Assembly (NCBI GenBank): GCA_020466095.1
Contig: CM035806.1
Location: forward strand, 110,542,139 to 110,606,138
Source: Chlorops oryzae
Taxonomy: Eukaryota; Arthropoda; Insecta; Diptera; Chloropidae
Direction of reading: 5' to 3'
Length of the DNA: 64,000 bases
Positions 21,213 to 30,974 of this stretch are shown one piece after another. The notes under the pieces are model-generated. The model made no database searches and was not told where the DNA came from. It worked only from the letters and a program-made list of their open reading frames with translations. The position numbers and the translations under genes were made by a program. Each line of letters opens with the position of its first letter. Within the stretch, counting starts at the first letter, position 1.

Positions 21213-22095
21213 TTAGGTTTCTGACTATGTAAATGCACTAGGGATGATCAAAAGTTATCGATGTTCATTTAACGTTGCCACATTCGTTGAATTTAGCTGA
21301 AATTGGCTATTTTTATAGAAATGGTTTTAGATATTTTCGCAGCATTTACACTGAAGTGAAACCAAACATAAATAAATTCATCCAAAACAAGACCTAGACT
21401 GATGTTGAGGTTTGTTTATCGTCTGGCAGCAGGCTTAATTGAAAACGAACTGAAGCATTGAAAATGAATGTATTCCACTCAGGTTAACATAAACCTACGG
21501 CAGGATTTCCATTGCCAATGTGGATAAATTAGTTCTTAATCATTTTTGAATCAGTTCATTATATTGCACATTTCATATGTAGTTTCTTGACAATAGGTCA
21601 TCTGGGCCGCAGTGCTAGCCTTTGGGCAGATTCACGCTCCATATTATTATTATTCTTATTATTAAGGGGTAATTTAGTAAGAAAAACTTTTTTATGATTT
21701 TAAAATACAAAAATGTAAAAATATTTGAGAAGTAAGAGGTTAGTATTTTGGTCATAAGTTTTTTTTTTTTTGCTATTTTAGCTTTTTCGTTTTTCATATT
21801 TTCCCATTTAAAATAAAAATTCATGGCAGCGCTGTGTTCACTTAAATGTAATGCTCGAATTCGTCATCGATTATTCGCAAGCATAGATCTAAAAAGGCAC
21901 CCTTAGGCAGGGTACACATGGGCACACGGGGACGCAAACAAATATGATTCTAAACAACTCACACGCAACAATCGTGGTTTTTACTTCGTGCATATATACC
22001 GAAATTGAAACACATTCATTCCTTCACATTTTATGCGCCAAAGGGGGAGGATATATCCCCTTTATCCATCCCCTCCCCCCTTACCTACGCCACTG
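21213..22095 (-). other. 5' noncoding part of the CAGTGGCGTAGG hAT
   Basis: Upstream of the transposase on the minus strand. AT-rich, no gene; CTTATTATTAT and long T runs. Presumably promoter and subterminal binding region of the element. Confidence 0.5.
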
Positions 22096-22203
22096 ATCGA
22101 ACTGCATGTGTAGCTTTGTCATTAGAATCGGCAATTATTAGATTTGGTTGATCAAATTTGAAAACATTTTGCGTTTGGATCGGTATATGTATATTCTTTT
22201 CAA

Positions 22204-24820
22204 ATGGAGAGCGACAATTTATTTTCTAGTGACGAAGAATTTAAGGACAATAATACTCCGAGCGGTATTCTCTTCGAAGCATATTTTGAGAAAGTGGTAA
22301 AAAAAGCATATCAATAAATAACTTGAACGTTACAACTGATACAATATACTTTTTATTACATAGGCCTCTGAAAATGAACCATCGTCGTCGGTCATAAAAG
22401 CAAAATGTCTATTGTGCACGGAAAAGAACACTTTTATTAAGGCATATAACGGAGTGACATCCAACTTTTTGACCCATTTGAAGAGGAAACATCCCAATGA
22501 GCTTCACAATTATAAAAAAAAAAGGTGAAACTGTGTGAAAAAAAATGCAAGTCAAAATCTGTTTAACGAAGATGTTGCTGATTTTTTCATCCAAACGGCA
22601 ACTGCACTTTCTGCAGCCGATAGCCCAGAATTAAAAAAAAATTTTTGAGAACCGTATTAAGCTTAGTGTCCCTAGCCGCAGAACAATTACTCGGTTAATG
22701 AAAACACGATTCGAGGACAAGAGAACCAAAATATTGGAAGCAATAAAGGCGCGTCAATATTTTTGTCCAACCGCTTATATATTATATAATCTAACAAGCA
22801 TAAGGGAGCGTCCATAAATGATGTCACGTTTGGTGGGGGGGGGGGGGGGGGGGGGGGGGGTGAGCTCATCTGTGACAGTTTTGTGACATAGGGTGGAGGG
22901 GGGGTTCCCAAGCATGTTATGTCACACTTTTCATAGTAAAATTTGTTTAAAAAAATGCGTTAATTTTTGTACTATGAACTAAGTATAAGGCAATCGCCGT
23001 GTAAACATTGCATTAGCTTAATTGAGACAGTATGTATCGATAAAAAATCAGCTGTTTTATTTTAATTTGAAATGAAAAAATTATTTTTGCTCTTAAAAAT
23101 AAAACTGTTACTAAGGAAGAAAACGTTGTTACCGTTGTTACTACAAACAAAATATAAAATAAAGATTTTGTTACATTAATTTTTTTATATGAAAAATAGC
23201 ATCATATTTATAAATTAGTGATATGTGTCACAAAGTGCAAGCTAATTTAAGGTTTAATGTGTTAAAGTAGGCGTGAGATGTCAAACTCCATATAAAAAAC
23301 ATGTTAGCATATTTAACCTTAAATTAGCATTAATTGTGAATTGGCCTATACTGTTTTTTCATATTAATTGTGACGTGACACAGGGGGGAGGGGGTTAGCT
23401 CATATGTAACAGGTTTGAGACAAAGGGGGGGGGGGGGGGGGGGGAGGGGGTCTAAAAATCGCAAAAAATGCGTGACATCATTTATGGACGCTCCCTAAGA
23501 GCTTTTTTGGATACACTTGTCATTGGCTGGACAAAAGTTTTGAACGGGTATCAGCAGCATTGGCGAACGCAAAGCTGACATGATCAACGCTATAAATATT
23601 GAATACCATTTAAATACAAAAAAGATTGTGGCGACCGTAACAGATAATGGGTCAAATTTTGTAAAAGCTTTTAAAGAATTTGGCGTAAAAGCATATATGG
23701 TAATTTTTTCTTTCCTTATATCGCGTTTTAACACTAAATTTCATTTTTCTCTCAGTCTGAAGAAGACTTGGCTGAAGAAGTAAAAAATGACGGCGATGAG
23801 TCGGATAATGATTGTTTTGAGAGCAGTGGTGAAGACGGCAACGATTTTGAAGTCGAGTTTTCCGACATAAGAAATTATGGTATAGTGCGGCTGTCAAAAC
23901 ACTATAGATGTGCATGTCACACCATAAACCTAATTACAACAGCTGACTTTAATGCAGCACTTAAAGAAGAAAGTGAAATCTATAGTGTTCACCAAAACGT
24001 ATGCATTTAATATGTTATTCCTAATAGTTTTATAATTCATTATTACAAAACAATATAAGGCATTTTCTAAATGTAACGCGCTTTGGAAGAAGGCCAATAG
24101 ACCAAAATCTTCAGAAGTTATCAAACGGATTCTGGGGCTGTCGATTAAAACGCCAGTGGTTACGCGCTGGAATTCTCTCTTTGATGGCGTGCAACAAATT
24201 TTGTCAAAAGCGTCACTTTTAAATAATTTGTCTACCGAGTTGCAAATTCCAAGGTTAAATGTAACGAACTTGGCTATTGTAGCTCCTATGGCACACCCTG
24301 CGGTGAAATTAAAATGGTTAAAGCCAATAGCCCAAATTTCAGGCTATACCGAAAAGGACCTGTGGCTTATTTTTCAGGCATATGTCAAGAAGTATAATCT
24401 TCATCCACCCCCAACTATTGGGAAAAGGCCTTCCACTACGCAATTGAGTAGCATTTTTGATTTTGGTGATGATAACTGCCAAGGTAAATGTCAATTTAAA
24501 ACACAAATCCGATTTTATTTCATAATTAATATTTTGAAACCACAGATCTTTCTGAGCCTATGGAAAACGAAATCGGTACAGAAATTGAGCTGCGTAATTT
24601 CTTACATGATAAAGACACGTCCCTTGAAGTATTAAAAAAATATCCAATAATTTCAAAAGTATTTGAGAGATCCAATACTCCATTAACATCGTCTGGGTCA
24701 GTTGAACGATTGTTTTCATTCGCTGGAATTGTACTTACACCTCGACGAAGCAGCTTAGAAGATCAAAACTTCGAAAAGCTAGTCTTGTTAAAGACTAATA
24801 ATAGCTTCAATTTGATGTAA
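22204..24820 (+). pseudogene. BED-finger hAT transposase relic of the CAGACCTGGGCAG element
   Basis: Plus-strand gene with several short introns. Start ATG at 22204 (MESDNLFSSDEEFKD, acidic). BED zinc finger with KCLLC and NFLTHLKRKHP at about 22400-22500; core piece TVTDNGSNFVKAF at about 23630; C-terminal hAT dimerisation block SSGSVERLFSFAGIVLTPRR (24695-24760) with a stop at 24818-24820. Introns are apparent after 22296, near 23698-23757, 24000-24075 and 24483-24545. A 692-bp MITE is inserted at 22804; frameshifts near 22640 and 23500 and stops (for example at 23579) show it is dead. Likely the enzyme that moved the enclosing 19.7-kb element. Confidence 0.8.
22804..23495. mobile_element. 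692-bp MITE GGGAGCGTCCATAAATGATG, TSD TAA
   Basis: Inverted ends GGGAGCGTCCATAAATGATG and CATCATTTATGGACGCTCCC flanked by TAA, fitting PIF/Harbinger. Subterminal poly-G runs at 22837-22860 and 23427-23445. Inserted in the BED-hAT gene. Confidence 0.85.
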
Positions 24821-25387
24821 TTAAATATAATTTAATTTAATTTTAATTTTAATTCCTGTGGGAATATTTACCGTGAATTTTGTTGGTAAAAAAATCAATA
24901 TGTAAAACATATGTAATTGTTGCTCGATTTGTTTTTTTCTTTCTATAACTTTAATACTTTAAATAAATGAATATAATTTTAATTTAATACTTGCTTCTTT
25001 GTTTTAATTATATTTCATTGCATTTATCAATAAACGTTTCTATACAATAATTATAAAAATATTTTTTTTTACCTAAAAGTATGTTGAATAAATTTCGATT
25101 TTCCTAGCACTTGTGCTTGAGAGATCGAATTCTGCCGACGCAGCAGCGAACACAGGCCTTCGGATTGATGATCGGACATGCTAACCATTACGCTACGGAA
25201 CCTTCTGATTCTCGTGCAGCAAATTCATTTTATGAATGCTCAAGAAAATTGAACTGTGGACCTCCTCGTTGACCATGCCTATAGAATGACAGTGGTGACG
25301 CAGGGGTCAATTTGCCCCGCATTTACTGCAGGGTTAAGTTAAGATGAATTCATCAATGCAAATCAGAGTAACTCACAGCGAAGTCGA
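24821..25387. other. 3' region of the BED-hAT, no further gene
   Basis: AT-rich tail after the transposase stop, with several AATAAA-like signals (about 24961, 25028). Includes the tRNA-like module at 25125-25203. Confidence 0.5.
25125..25203 (-). ncRNA. tRNA-like module (degenerate)
   Basis: Minus strand: TTCCGTAGCGTAATGGTTAG matches a tRNA D-arm/A-box; a B-box-like GTGTTCGCTGC follows after the expected spacing. The B-box is imperfect, so a decayed tRNA-derived sequence. Confidence 0.45.
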
Positions 25388-25855
25388 TACCCTGTAGAAA
25401 ACTGTAAAGCAATTTGCCTAAAAGAACTAGTACTTTTACCAGTACTAAAAGAACTAGTGCAATGTTTGGGTAAGTTTGCACCATAACTATACTAGTGATC
25501 AGTGGAATAATTGCATTCATTCATTGAGGCGTTATAAATTGATAATAAATACACAACCGAATGGTTTTCTTTTATTATAAATATTTATTTCCAATTTGTA
25601 CTGAAAAAAAATCCACGATTCTCTAAACTTTTTCCCGTAAACATCACTAGTATTTAACTGGTGCAAATTTACCCAATTGGATCGAAAAGTACTACAATAA
25701 TTCTGGTGCATACTGTTCTAGTGCTTTCCTGTACAGATGTTATACTGATTTTCGACAGAACTTTATATGGACAGGGGTATAGAAAAGAACTAGTACTGGT
25801 GGCTTTTGCACTAGTAAAGTACTAGTACGACACTAGTTCAAATTCCTACAGGGTA
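25388..25855. mobile_element. 468-bp TIR element TACCCTGTAG, ACTAGT-rich
   Basis: Ends TACCCTGTAGAAA and TTCCTACAGGGTA are inverted. The interior repeats ACTAGT words about ten times. Related ACTAGTTC and TTACCCAATTGG words occur in 38640-39160, so the families may be related. Target duplication not determined. Confidence 0.6.
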
Positions 25856-26231
25856 GCGTATCACACACACAATTATGAATGTGTATGTACCCAATAAGCA
25901 CAACGAGTTCGAATCGAATTCGAATCGAATTCGTTTTGACGTGCAAACTCTTCGCGGCGAGTGTTCGCGGCGAGCTCGAATCGAATTCGAATTCGTGAGG
26001 GAGTCACCTTTTTACGCGATTCATATTTTTATCGTATTTTTTATCGTTTACGCATCGCGCGCGATTCGTATTTTGCTATCGTTTTGCTATCGCGCTTTAT
26101 TCGAATTTTTTATCATATTCGATTCGCCTTTTTGTCGAATTTTCGATTATATACGATTAGTAAAAAAAAATTATTTAATTTTTATATTTAATGTATGATT
26201 CTAATAACAGTCTTATTATAAGACTATTTTC

Positions 26232-26235
<4 letters not shown>

Positions 26236-26287
<52 letters not shown>
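26236..26287. repeat. Poly(A) tract of about 50 bases
   Basis: Uninterrupted A run directly left of the tRNA-like module at 26301-26395. It could be the tail of a retroposed sequence, though the tRNA-like part lies on its far side. Confidence 0.7.
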
Positions 26288-26288
<1 letters not shown>

Positions 26289-26300
26289 GGTAACCACACT

Positions 26301-26395
26301 TTTGAATCCACCGGCTGTGGGATTTGAACACCGAACCTCTTGATTTCTAGTCATACTTATTTCCAGTCTGCTTACCCATTACGCCGTCTTCGCCG
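26301..26395 (-). ncRNA. tRNA-like module (Ser-AGA-like)
   Basis: Minus strand: GACGGCGTAATGGGTAAGC (A-box region), anticodon-like GACTAGAAATC, variable region, then GGTGTTCAAATCCCACAGCC with B-box GTTCAAATCC. The CTAGAAATC loop and long spacing recall tRNA-Ser. Acceptor pairing weak. Confidence 0.5.
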
Positions 26396-26664
26396 AATTG
26401 AAGTGAATGACTTTTTTTCGTTTATATGTTTAGCTTGATTCTATATTTACCTCGAATGTCTTGCGATTTGGAAACAAATTAACAAAACTACTTTCGAGAA
26501 TTAAAGTTTCGTATCCACTAAACACAAATATTTTAAAGAATTCGAATTGAATTCGAATCGCGGAAGGCAATTTTCGCGAGCTCGCGCTTTTATCGTATTT
26601 TGCGTTCGATTCGAGAGAAATAGCGATAAGAATTCGAACCGTTTGCAACGAGCTCGCTTTTTTA

Positions 26665-27645
26665 TCGTGGATTTTATAAAATGCGAGCTCGCTTTTTTAT
26701 CGTGGAATTCATAAGAGTCTTACCGACTACGGCCCCCTGAAAGGGATTTTGAAGTTTTGTTGATATTTTGAAAAGTCCTCGAGGGCTCCCTGAAAAATGG
26801 CCCCAATGCAAAATGGCCCCAAACTAAAAATGAAAAAAGGCCCCAAAATTTGGGGTCATTTTGCATTATGAAAAATTACCCCAAATCAAAAATGAAATTT
26901 GGCCCCAAAATAAAATGAAAAAGGCCCCAAAAACAAAAAGAGGTGTTTTTAATCGATATGAAAAATGGCCCCAAACTAGAAAATAAAACGGCCGTTATAG
27001 AATTTAAAAAATTAAAAATGAAAAAAAGACCCCAAAATTTGGGGTCATTTTGCATTACCCCAAATCAAAAAATGAAACATGGCCCCAAATGTAACATAAA
27101 TTTTGAAAAATGCAAAATGACCCAAAAAAATCGCCCTAAAATTCAATACAAAATTTTGGGGCCTTTTTAAATTTTTGGATTTGGGGTAATTTTTTATAAC
27201 GCAAAATGACCCCAAATTTTGGGGCCTTTTTTAATTTTTCAAAGTGGGGCAATAATGCATTATGCAAAATTGGGGTCTTTTATTTATTTTTAATTTTTTT
27301 AATTTTATAACGGCCGTTTTATTTTCTAGTTTGGGGCCATTTTTCATATCGATTAAAAACACCTCTTTTTGTTTTTGGGGCCTTTTTCATTTTATTTTGG
27401 GGCCAAATTTCATTTTTGATTTGGGGTAATTTTTCATAATGCAAAATGACCCCAAATTTTGGGGCCTTTTTTCATTTTTAGTTTGGGGCCATTTTGCATT
27501 GGGGCCATTTTTCAGGGAGCCCTCGAGGACTTTTCAAAATATCAACAAAACTTCAAAATCCCTTTCAGGGGGCCGTAGTCGGTAAGACTCTTATGAATTC
27601 CACGATAAAAAAGCGAGCTCGCATTTTATAAAATCCGCGATAAAA
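26665..27645. repeat. Nearly 1-kb palindrome of GGCCCCAAA words
   Basis: Arms about 26665-27110 and 27200-27645 are inverted copies, beginning GCGAGCTCGCTTTTTTATCG... and containing CTTACCGACTACGGCCCCCT. The inner part alternates short TTTTGGGGCC and AAATGACCCC words. Either a foldback element nested in the larger one or its central stem. Confidence 0.8.
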
Positions 27646-28665
27646 AAGCGAGCTCGAGGCGAGCTCGTTGCAAACGATTCGAATTCTTATCGCGTTTTGT
27701 CTTCGAATCGAATTCGAATCGAACGCAAAATACGATAAAAGCGCGAGCTCGCGTATTCTAAAATCCGCGATAAAAAAGCGAGCTCGAGGCGAGCTCGTTG
27801 CAAACGATTCGAATTCTTATCGCGTTTTGTCTTCGAATCGAATTCGAATCGAACGCAAAATACGATAAAAGCGCGAGCTCGCGTATTCTAAAATCCGCGA
27901 TAAAAAAGCGAGCTCGAGGCGAGCTCGTTGCAAACGATTCGAATTCTTATCGCGTTTTGTCTTCGATTCGAATTCGAATCGAACGCAAAATACGATAAAA
28001 GCGCGAGCTCGCGTATTCTAAAATCCGCGATAAAAAAGCGAGCTCGAGGCGAGCTCGTTGCAAACGATTCGAATTCTTATCGCGTTTTGTCTTCGAATCG
28101 AATTCGAATCGAACGCAAAATACGATAAAAGCGCGAGCTCGCGTATTCTAAAATCCGCGATAAAAAAGCGAGCTCGAGGCGAGCTCGTTGCAAACGATTC
28201 GAATTCTTATCGCGTTTTGTCTTCGAATCGAATTCGAATCGAACGCAAAATACGATAAAAGCGCGAGCTCGCGTATTCTAAAATCCGCGATAAAAAAGCG
28301 AGCTCGAGGCGAGCTCGTTGCAAACGATTCGAATTCTTATCGCGTTTTGTCTTCGAATCGAATTCGAATCGAACGCAAAATACGATAAAAGCGCGAGCTC
28401 GCGTATTCTAAAATCCGCGATAAAAAAGCGAGCTCGAGGCGAGCTCGTTGCAAACGATTCGAATTCTTATCGCGTTTTGTCTTCGAATCGAATTCGAATC
28501 GAACGCAAAATACGATAAAAGCGCGAGCTCGCGTATTCTAAAATCCGCGATAAAAAAGCGAGCTCGAGGCGAGCTCGTTGCAAACGATTCGAATTCTTAT
28601 CGCGTTTTCTCTTCGAATCGAATTCGAATCGAACGCAAAATACGATAAAAGCGCGATATCGCGAA
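27646..28665. repeat. Minisatellite: eight units of 130 bp
   Basis: GTTGCAAACGATTCGAATTC recurs at exact 130-bp steps (27668, 27798, 27928, 28058, 28188, 28318, 28448, 28578). Units are almost identical (a T for A near 27966; a C for G near 28609). Each contains GCGAGCTCG dyads and TTCGAATCGAATTCG. The unit length is not a multiple of three, so the repeated 66-codon frames are by-products. No spacer variation, so not CRISPR. Confidence 0.97.
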
Positions 28666-28787
28666 AATTGCCTTCCGCGAATTCGAATCGAATTCGATTC
28701 GAATTCGTTTAATGCGATTCGCGCTCTACGAATTCGATTCGAATTCGATTCGAACACGTTATCGTTTTTGTGTTTATTGGGTATATG

Positions 28788-29172
28788 TTTGGCCATCACT
28801 GATATAAATCCATACCTATGATGACACGAATGTGGTGCTATTTTTGCATGGCTATATATGACTGAGTAGACAATTTAAAATTTTTGAAGAACCTTAATTT
28901 CATTCATAAGAAATTGAAGTTACCGGCCCTTACAATGCCGCTTTGGGCACTTTTCCTGCCTTCCCCTCCTGATTTGGGCCCTACCTGAATCGCTGTGCTG
29001 AATTTGAAAAGTAAAAAAAAAAACCGCATCTGCTAGGAATCGAACCCGGGTCCCATCGCGTGTCAGTTAAGCATTCTAACTCTAAGCCACTGACTCATTT
29101 TAAAATCCTAATTCAAAACCGTAACTTAAATACGCAAATATTTTTCAATAATTTAAAAATGTCATAATTACT
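28788..29172. other. Backbone of the 19.7-kb hAT, no gene
   Basis: Unremarkable AT-rich DNA apart from the tRNA-like module at 29031-29095. Confidence 0.45.
29031..29095 (-). ncRNA. tRNA-like module
   Basis: Minus strand: GAGTCAGTGGCTTAGAGTTA (A-box region) and CGGGTTCGATTCCTAGCAG with a canonical B-box GGTTCGATTCC at tRNA-like spacing. Fairly good T-arm; acceptor stem absent. Confidence 0.55.
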
Positions 29173-30108
29173 ATATGGGGCAAAACACGTCAAGTGTACC
29201 ACCGGCAAAATTTTTTCTCCCCGATTTGGATGAAACTTGGTACAGTTGTTAAGATGTAAGAGTACGTTAAATGTGCAAAAAAAGAGTAAATTTTAATCAC
29301 AGTTTGCCGAGATACAGGGTGCCAAAGTTTAGATTTTTGCTTCGAAGAACATATTTCATTGAATTACAATGGGGCTAAAATCGCCTCGCTTCAAAAATTT
29401 TTCGAATGTTTCTTTAAAAAAATTTTCTGAGCTTTTCGAAAACAATACTTAAAAAATTTTTCGATAACGGTAAATGAGGAAAATTTGGCATTTTAGTTTT
29501 ATTTCTTGATTTTCTAGGAGAGACGTCACTGAGCGAGCGAACAATGCCTATACTCGTATGTGCACATATCAAAACAGCACGCAACGATTGCGATTGACAA
29601 TGCGCTCGCTGAGTGGATATTGAGGGAAATATGCTAGGTAAGCATCTTCAAAGGTGTATTTGGAGCAGTAATCATGGTCCGCCCATTCTGATTTATGCAT
29701 CAATTTAAAGGGGAAGAACTAAGCTTTATTTCAAAATTAAAAAATAAAAATATGACGTCTCTCCTAGAAAATCAAGAAATAAAACTAAAATGCCAAATTT
29801 TCCTCATTTACCGTTATCGAAAAATTTTTTAAGTATTGTTTTCGAAAAGTTCAGAAAATTTTTTTAAAGAAACATTCGAAAAATTTTTGAAGCGAGGCGA
29901 TTTTAGCCCCATTGTAATTCAATGAAATATGTTCTTCGAAGCAAAAATCTAAACTTTGGCACCCTGTATCTCGGCAAACTGTGATTAAAATTTACTCTTT
30001 TTTTGCACATTTAACGTACTCTTACATCTTAACAACTGTACCAAGTTTCATCCAAATCGGGGAGAAAAAATTTTGCCGGTGGTACACTTGACGTGTTTTA
30101 CCCCATAT
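29173..30108. mobile_element. Long-arm palindromic element, ATATGGGGC family, copy 2
   Basis: Near-identical to 1977-2916 in arms and spacer. Ends ATATGGGGCAAAACACG and CGTGTTTTACCCCATAT. Nested in the 19.7-kb hAT backbone next to its AATTAC subterminal repeats. Confidence 0.87.
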
Positions 30109-30479
30109 ATGCTTCAATTACTTTCATGTAATTGATTACATACTCAATTACAATTACTTGTAATTGTAATTGGGAGAATTCAATTACAATTACAAGTAAT
30201 TGTAATTAAAAAAAAAACAATTACAATTACAAGTAATTGTAATTGAATTTTCCCAACTACAATTACAAGTCATTTTAATTTAAAAAAAAACAATTACAAT
30301 TACAATTACAAGTAATTGTAATTGAATTTTCCCAATTACAATTACAAGTAATTGTTATTCAAAATTTTCCAATTACAATTACAAGTAATTGTAATTGAAT
30401 ATTCTTCAATTACCATTACAAGTAATTGTAATTAAGTGTGTAATCAATTACAATTTTGTAATTGGACTGCCCAGGTCTG
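30109..30479. repeat. Right terminus of the hAT, AATTACAATTAC repeats
   Basis: Seven or so CAATTACAAGTAATTG dyads then GGACTGCCCAGGTCTG, the inverted partner of 10745-10943. Followed by target duplication GTTACAAA. Confidence 0.85.
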
Positions 30480-30646
30480 GTTACAAAGGAATCATAAGTG
30501 CCAAATTTCGAGCAAGTCCCATTTGAATTTTGCTGATCATTTCTATATATATTTTGTATGGTCTACTCGACTGGTTCTGGGTGTTACACACAACCACACA
30601 AACGCAATAAACCCTCGACACAGAGTGTGTCGGGTATAAAAATCAT
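30480..30646 (-). mobile_element. INE-B repeat, 5' portion, completes 10380-10744
   Basis: Starts with target duplication GTTACAAA and runs through the family-B landmarks ATATATATTTTGTATGG, GGTTCTGGGTGTTACACAC and the 5' hairpin CTCGACACAGAGTGTGTCG, then GGGTATAAAA. Minus orientation. Confidence 0.85.
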
Positions 30647-30974
30647 GAAATTCCGCCTACTGCCACCCCCACACATATAACAGGACATCCCAACTTCCCT
30701 AATTTTATCCTAGAGAGTTGAAATTTATAGATACATACATAGGTTCATAGATTGACTGACACACAAAAAAGAGAAAAATGAAAAAAAAATTTTAATGCCA
30801 CGCCTACTTTTTAAAATACGCCCCTTCAAAGTTTGAAGATTTACAGCATATTTAGCCTTATAAAAGTTTTCGAAGGAAATAAAAAATATGAAGAATTTTT
30901 TGCGGATTTGTAAGCTTAAACATATATTAATCAGAAAACAAATGCAGTTTTGGTCATGCGCAAGCTCTATGGAA
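30647..30974. repeat. Decayed INE-like DNA
   Basis: Has CCGCCTACTGCCACCCCCAC and AATGCCACGCCTACTTTTTA words of INE-type repeats. No gene. Confidence 0.35.

Larger units (their letters stand above)
16045..22095 (-). mobile_element. 6-kb hAT element CAGTGGCGTAGG, TSD ATCGAACT
   Basis: Ends CAGTGGCGTAGGCAGG and TTACCTACGCCACTG are inverted, with an exact 8-bp duplication. It carries a full-length but decayed minus-strand transposase (16207-19975) and is interrupted by a Himar1-like mariner (17165-18457) and a Harbinger-type MITE (20027-21212). Without these it is about 3.6 kb. G/C-rich runs just inside each end (GGGGG at about 16071, CCCCTCCCCCC at about 22070) are part of the subterminal region. 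Confidence 0.93.
25888..28783. mobile_element. 2.9-kb foldback element with TTCGAATCGAATTCG arms, TSD TATG
   Basis: Ends TACCCAATAAGCACAACG and TTGTGTTTATTGGGTA, each flanked by TATG (25884-25887, 28784-28787). Just inside, both ends consist of GAATTCGAATCGAATTCG words; then come a tRNA-like/poly(A) segment, a large GGCCCCAAA palindrome and an array of eight 130-bp repeats. No transposase. The structure recalls Drosophila FB elements (long TIRs built of short repeats) by organisation only. Confidence 0.75.
10745..30479 (+). mobile_element. hAT element CAGACCTGGGCAG, expanded to 19.7 kb by nested insertions
   Basis: Begins CAGACCTGGGCAGACGAATT and ends, inverted, CCAATT...CTGCCCAGGTCTG, flanked by the 8-bp duplication GTTACAAA inside a known repeat. 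Subterminal regions on both sides (10790-10920 and 30130-30450) are runs of AATTACAATTACAAGTAATT. Subtracting the nested elements leaves about 4 kb, a normal hAT size, including the BED/hAT transposase relic at 22204-24820. That this relic is the element's own transposase is inference from position. Pieces of backbone: 10745-10943, 15572-16044, 22096-22803, 23496-25387, 25856-25887, 28784-29172, 30109-30479. Confidence 0.8.

Noticed and set aside
22837..23445. Poly-G runs considered as sequencing gaps or vector
   Set aside because: Both lie symmetrically just inside the TIRs of one MITE, and similar runs occur in another hAT (59118-59138), so they are element subterminal tracts, though their exact lengths may be misread.
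27646..28665. Eight-unit array considered as CRISPR
   Set aside because: Units of 130 bp are contiguous, with no unique spacers and no cas-like genes, in a eukaryotic TE context; it is a minisatellite.
27668..28799. Repeated 66-codon frames and the 110-codon minus frame
   Set aside because: By-products of the 130-bp satellite; the unit length is not a multiple of three, so no repeat protein could be encoded.
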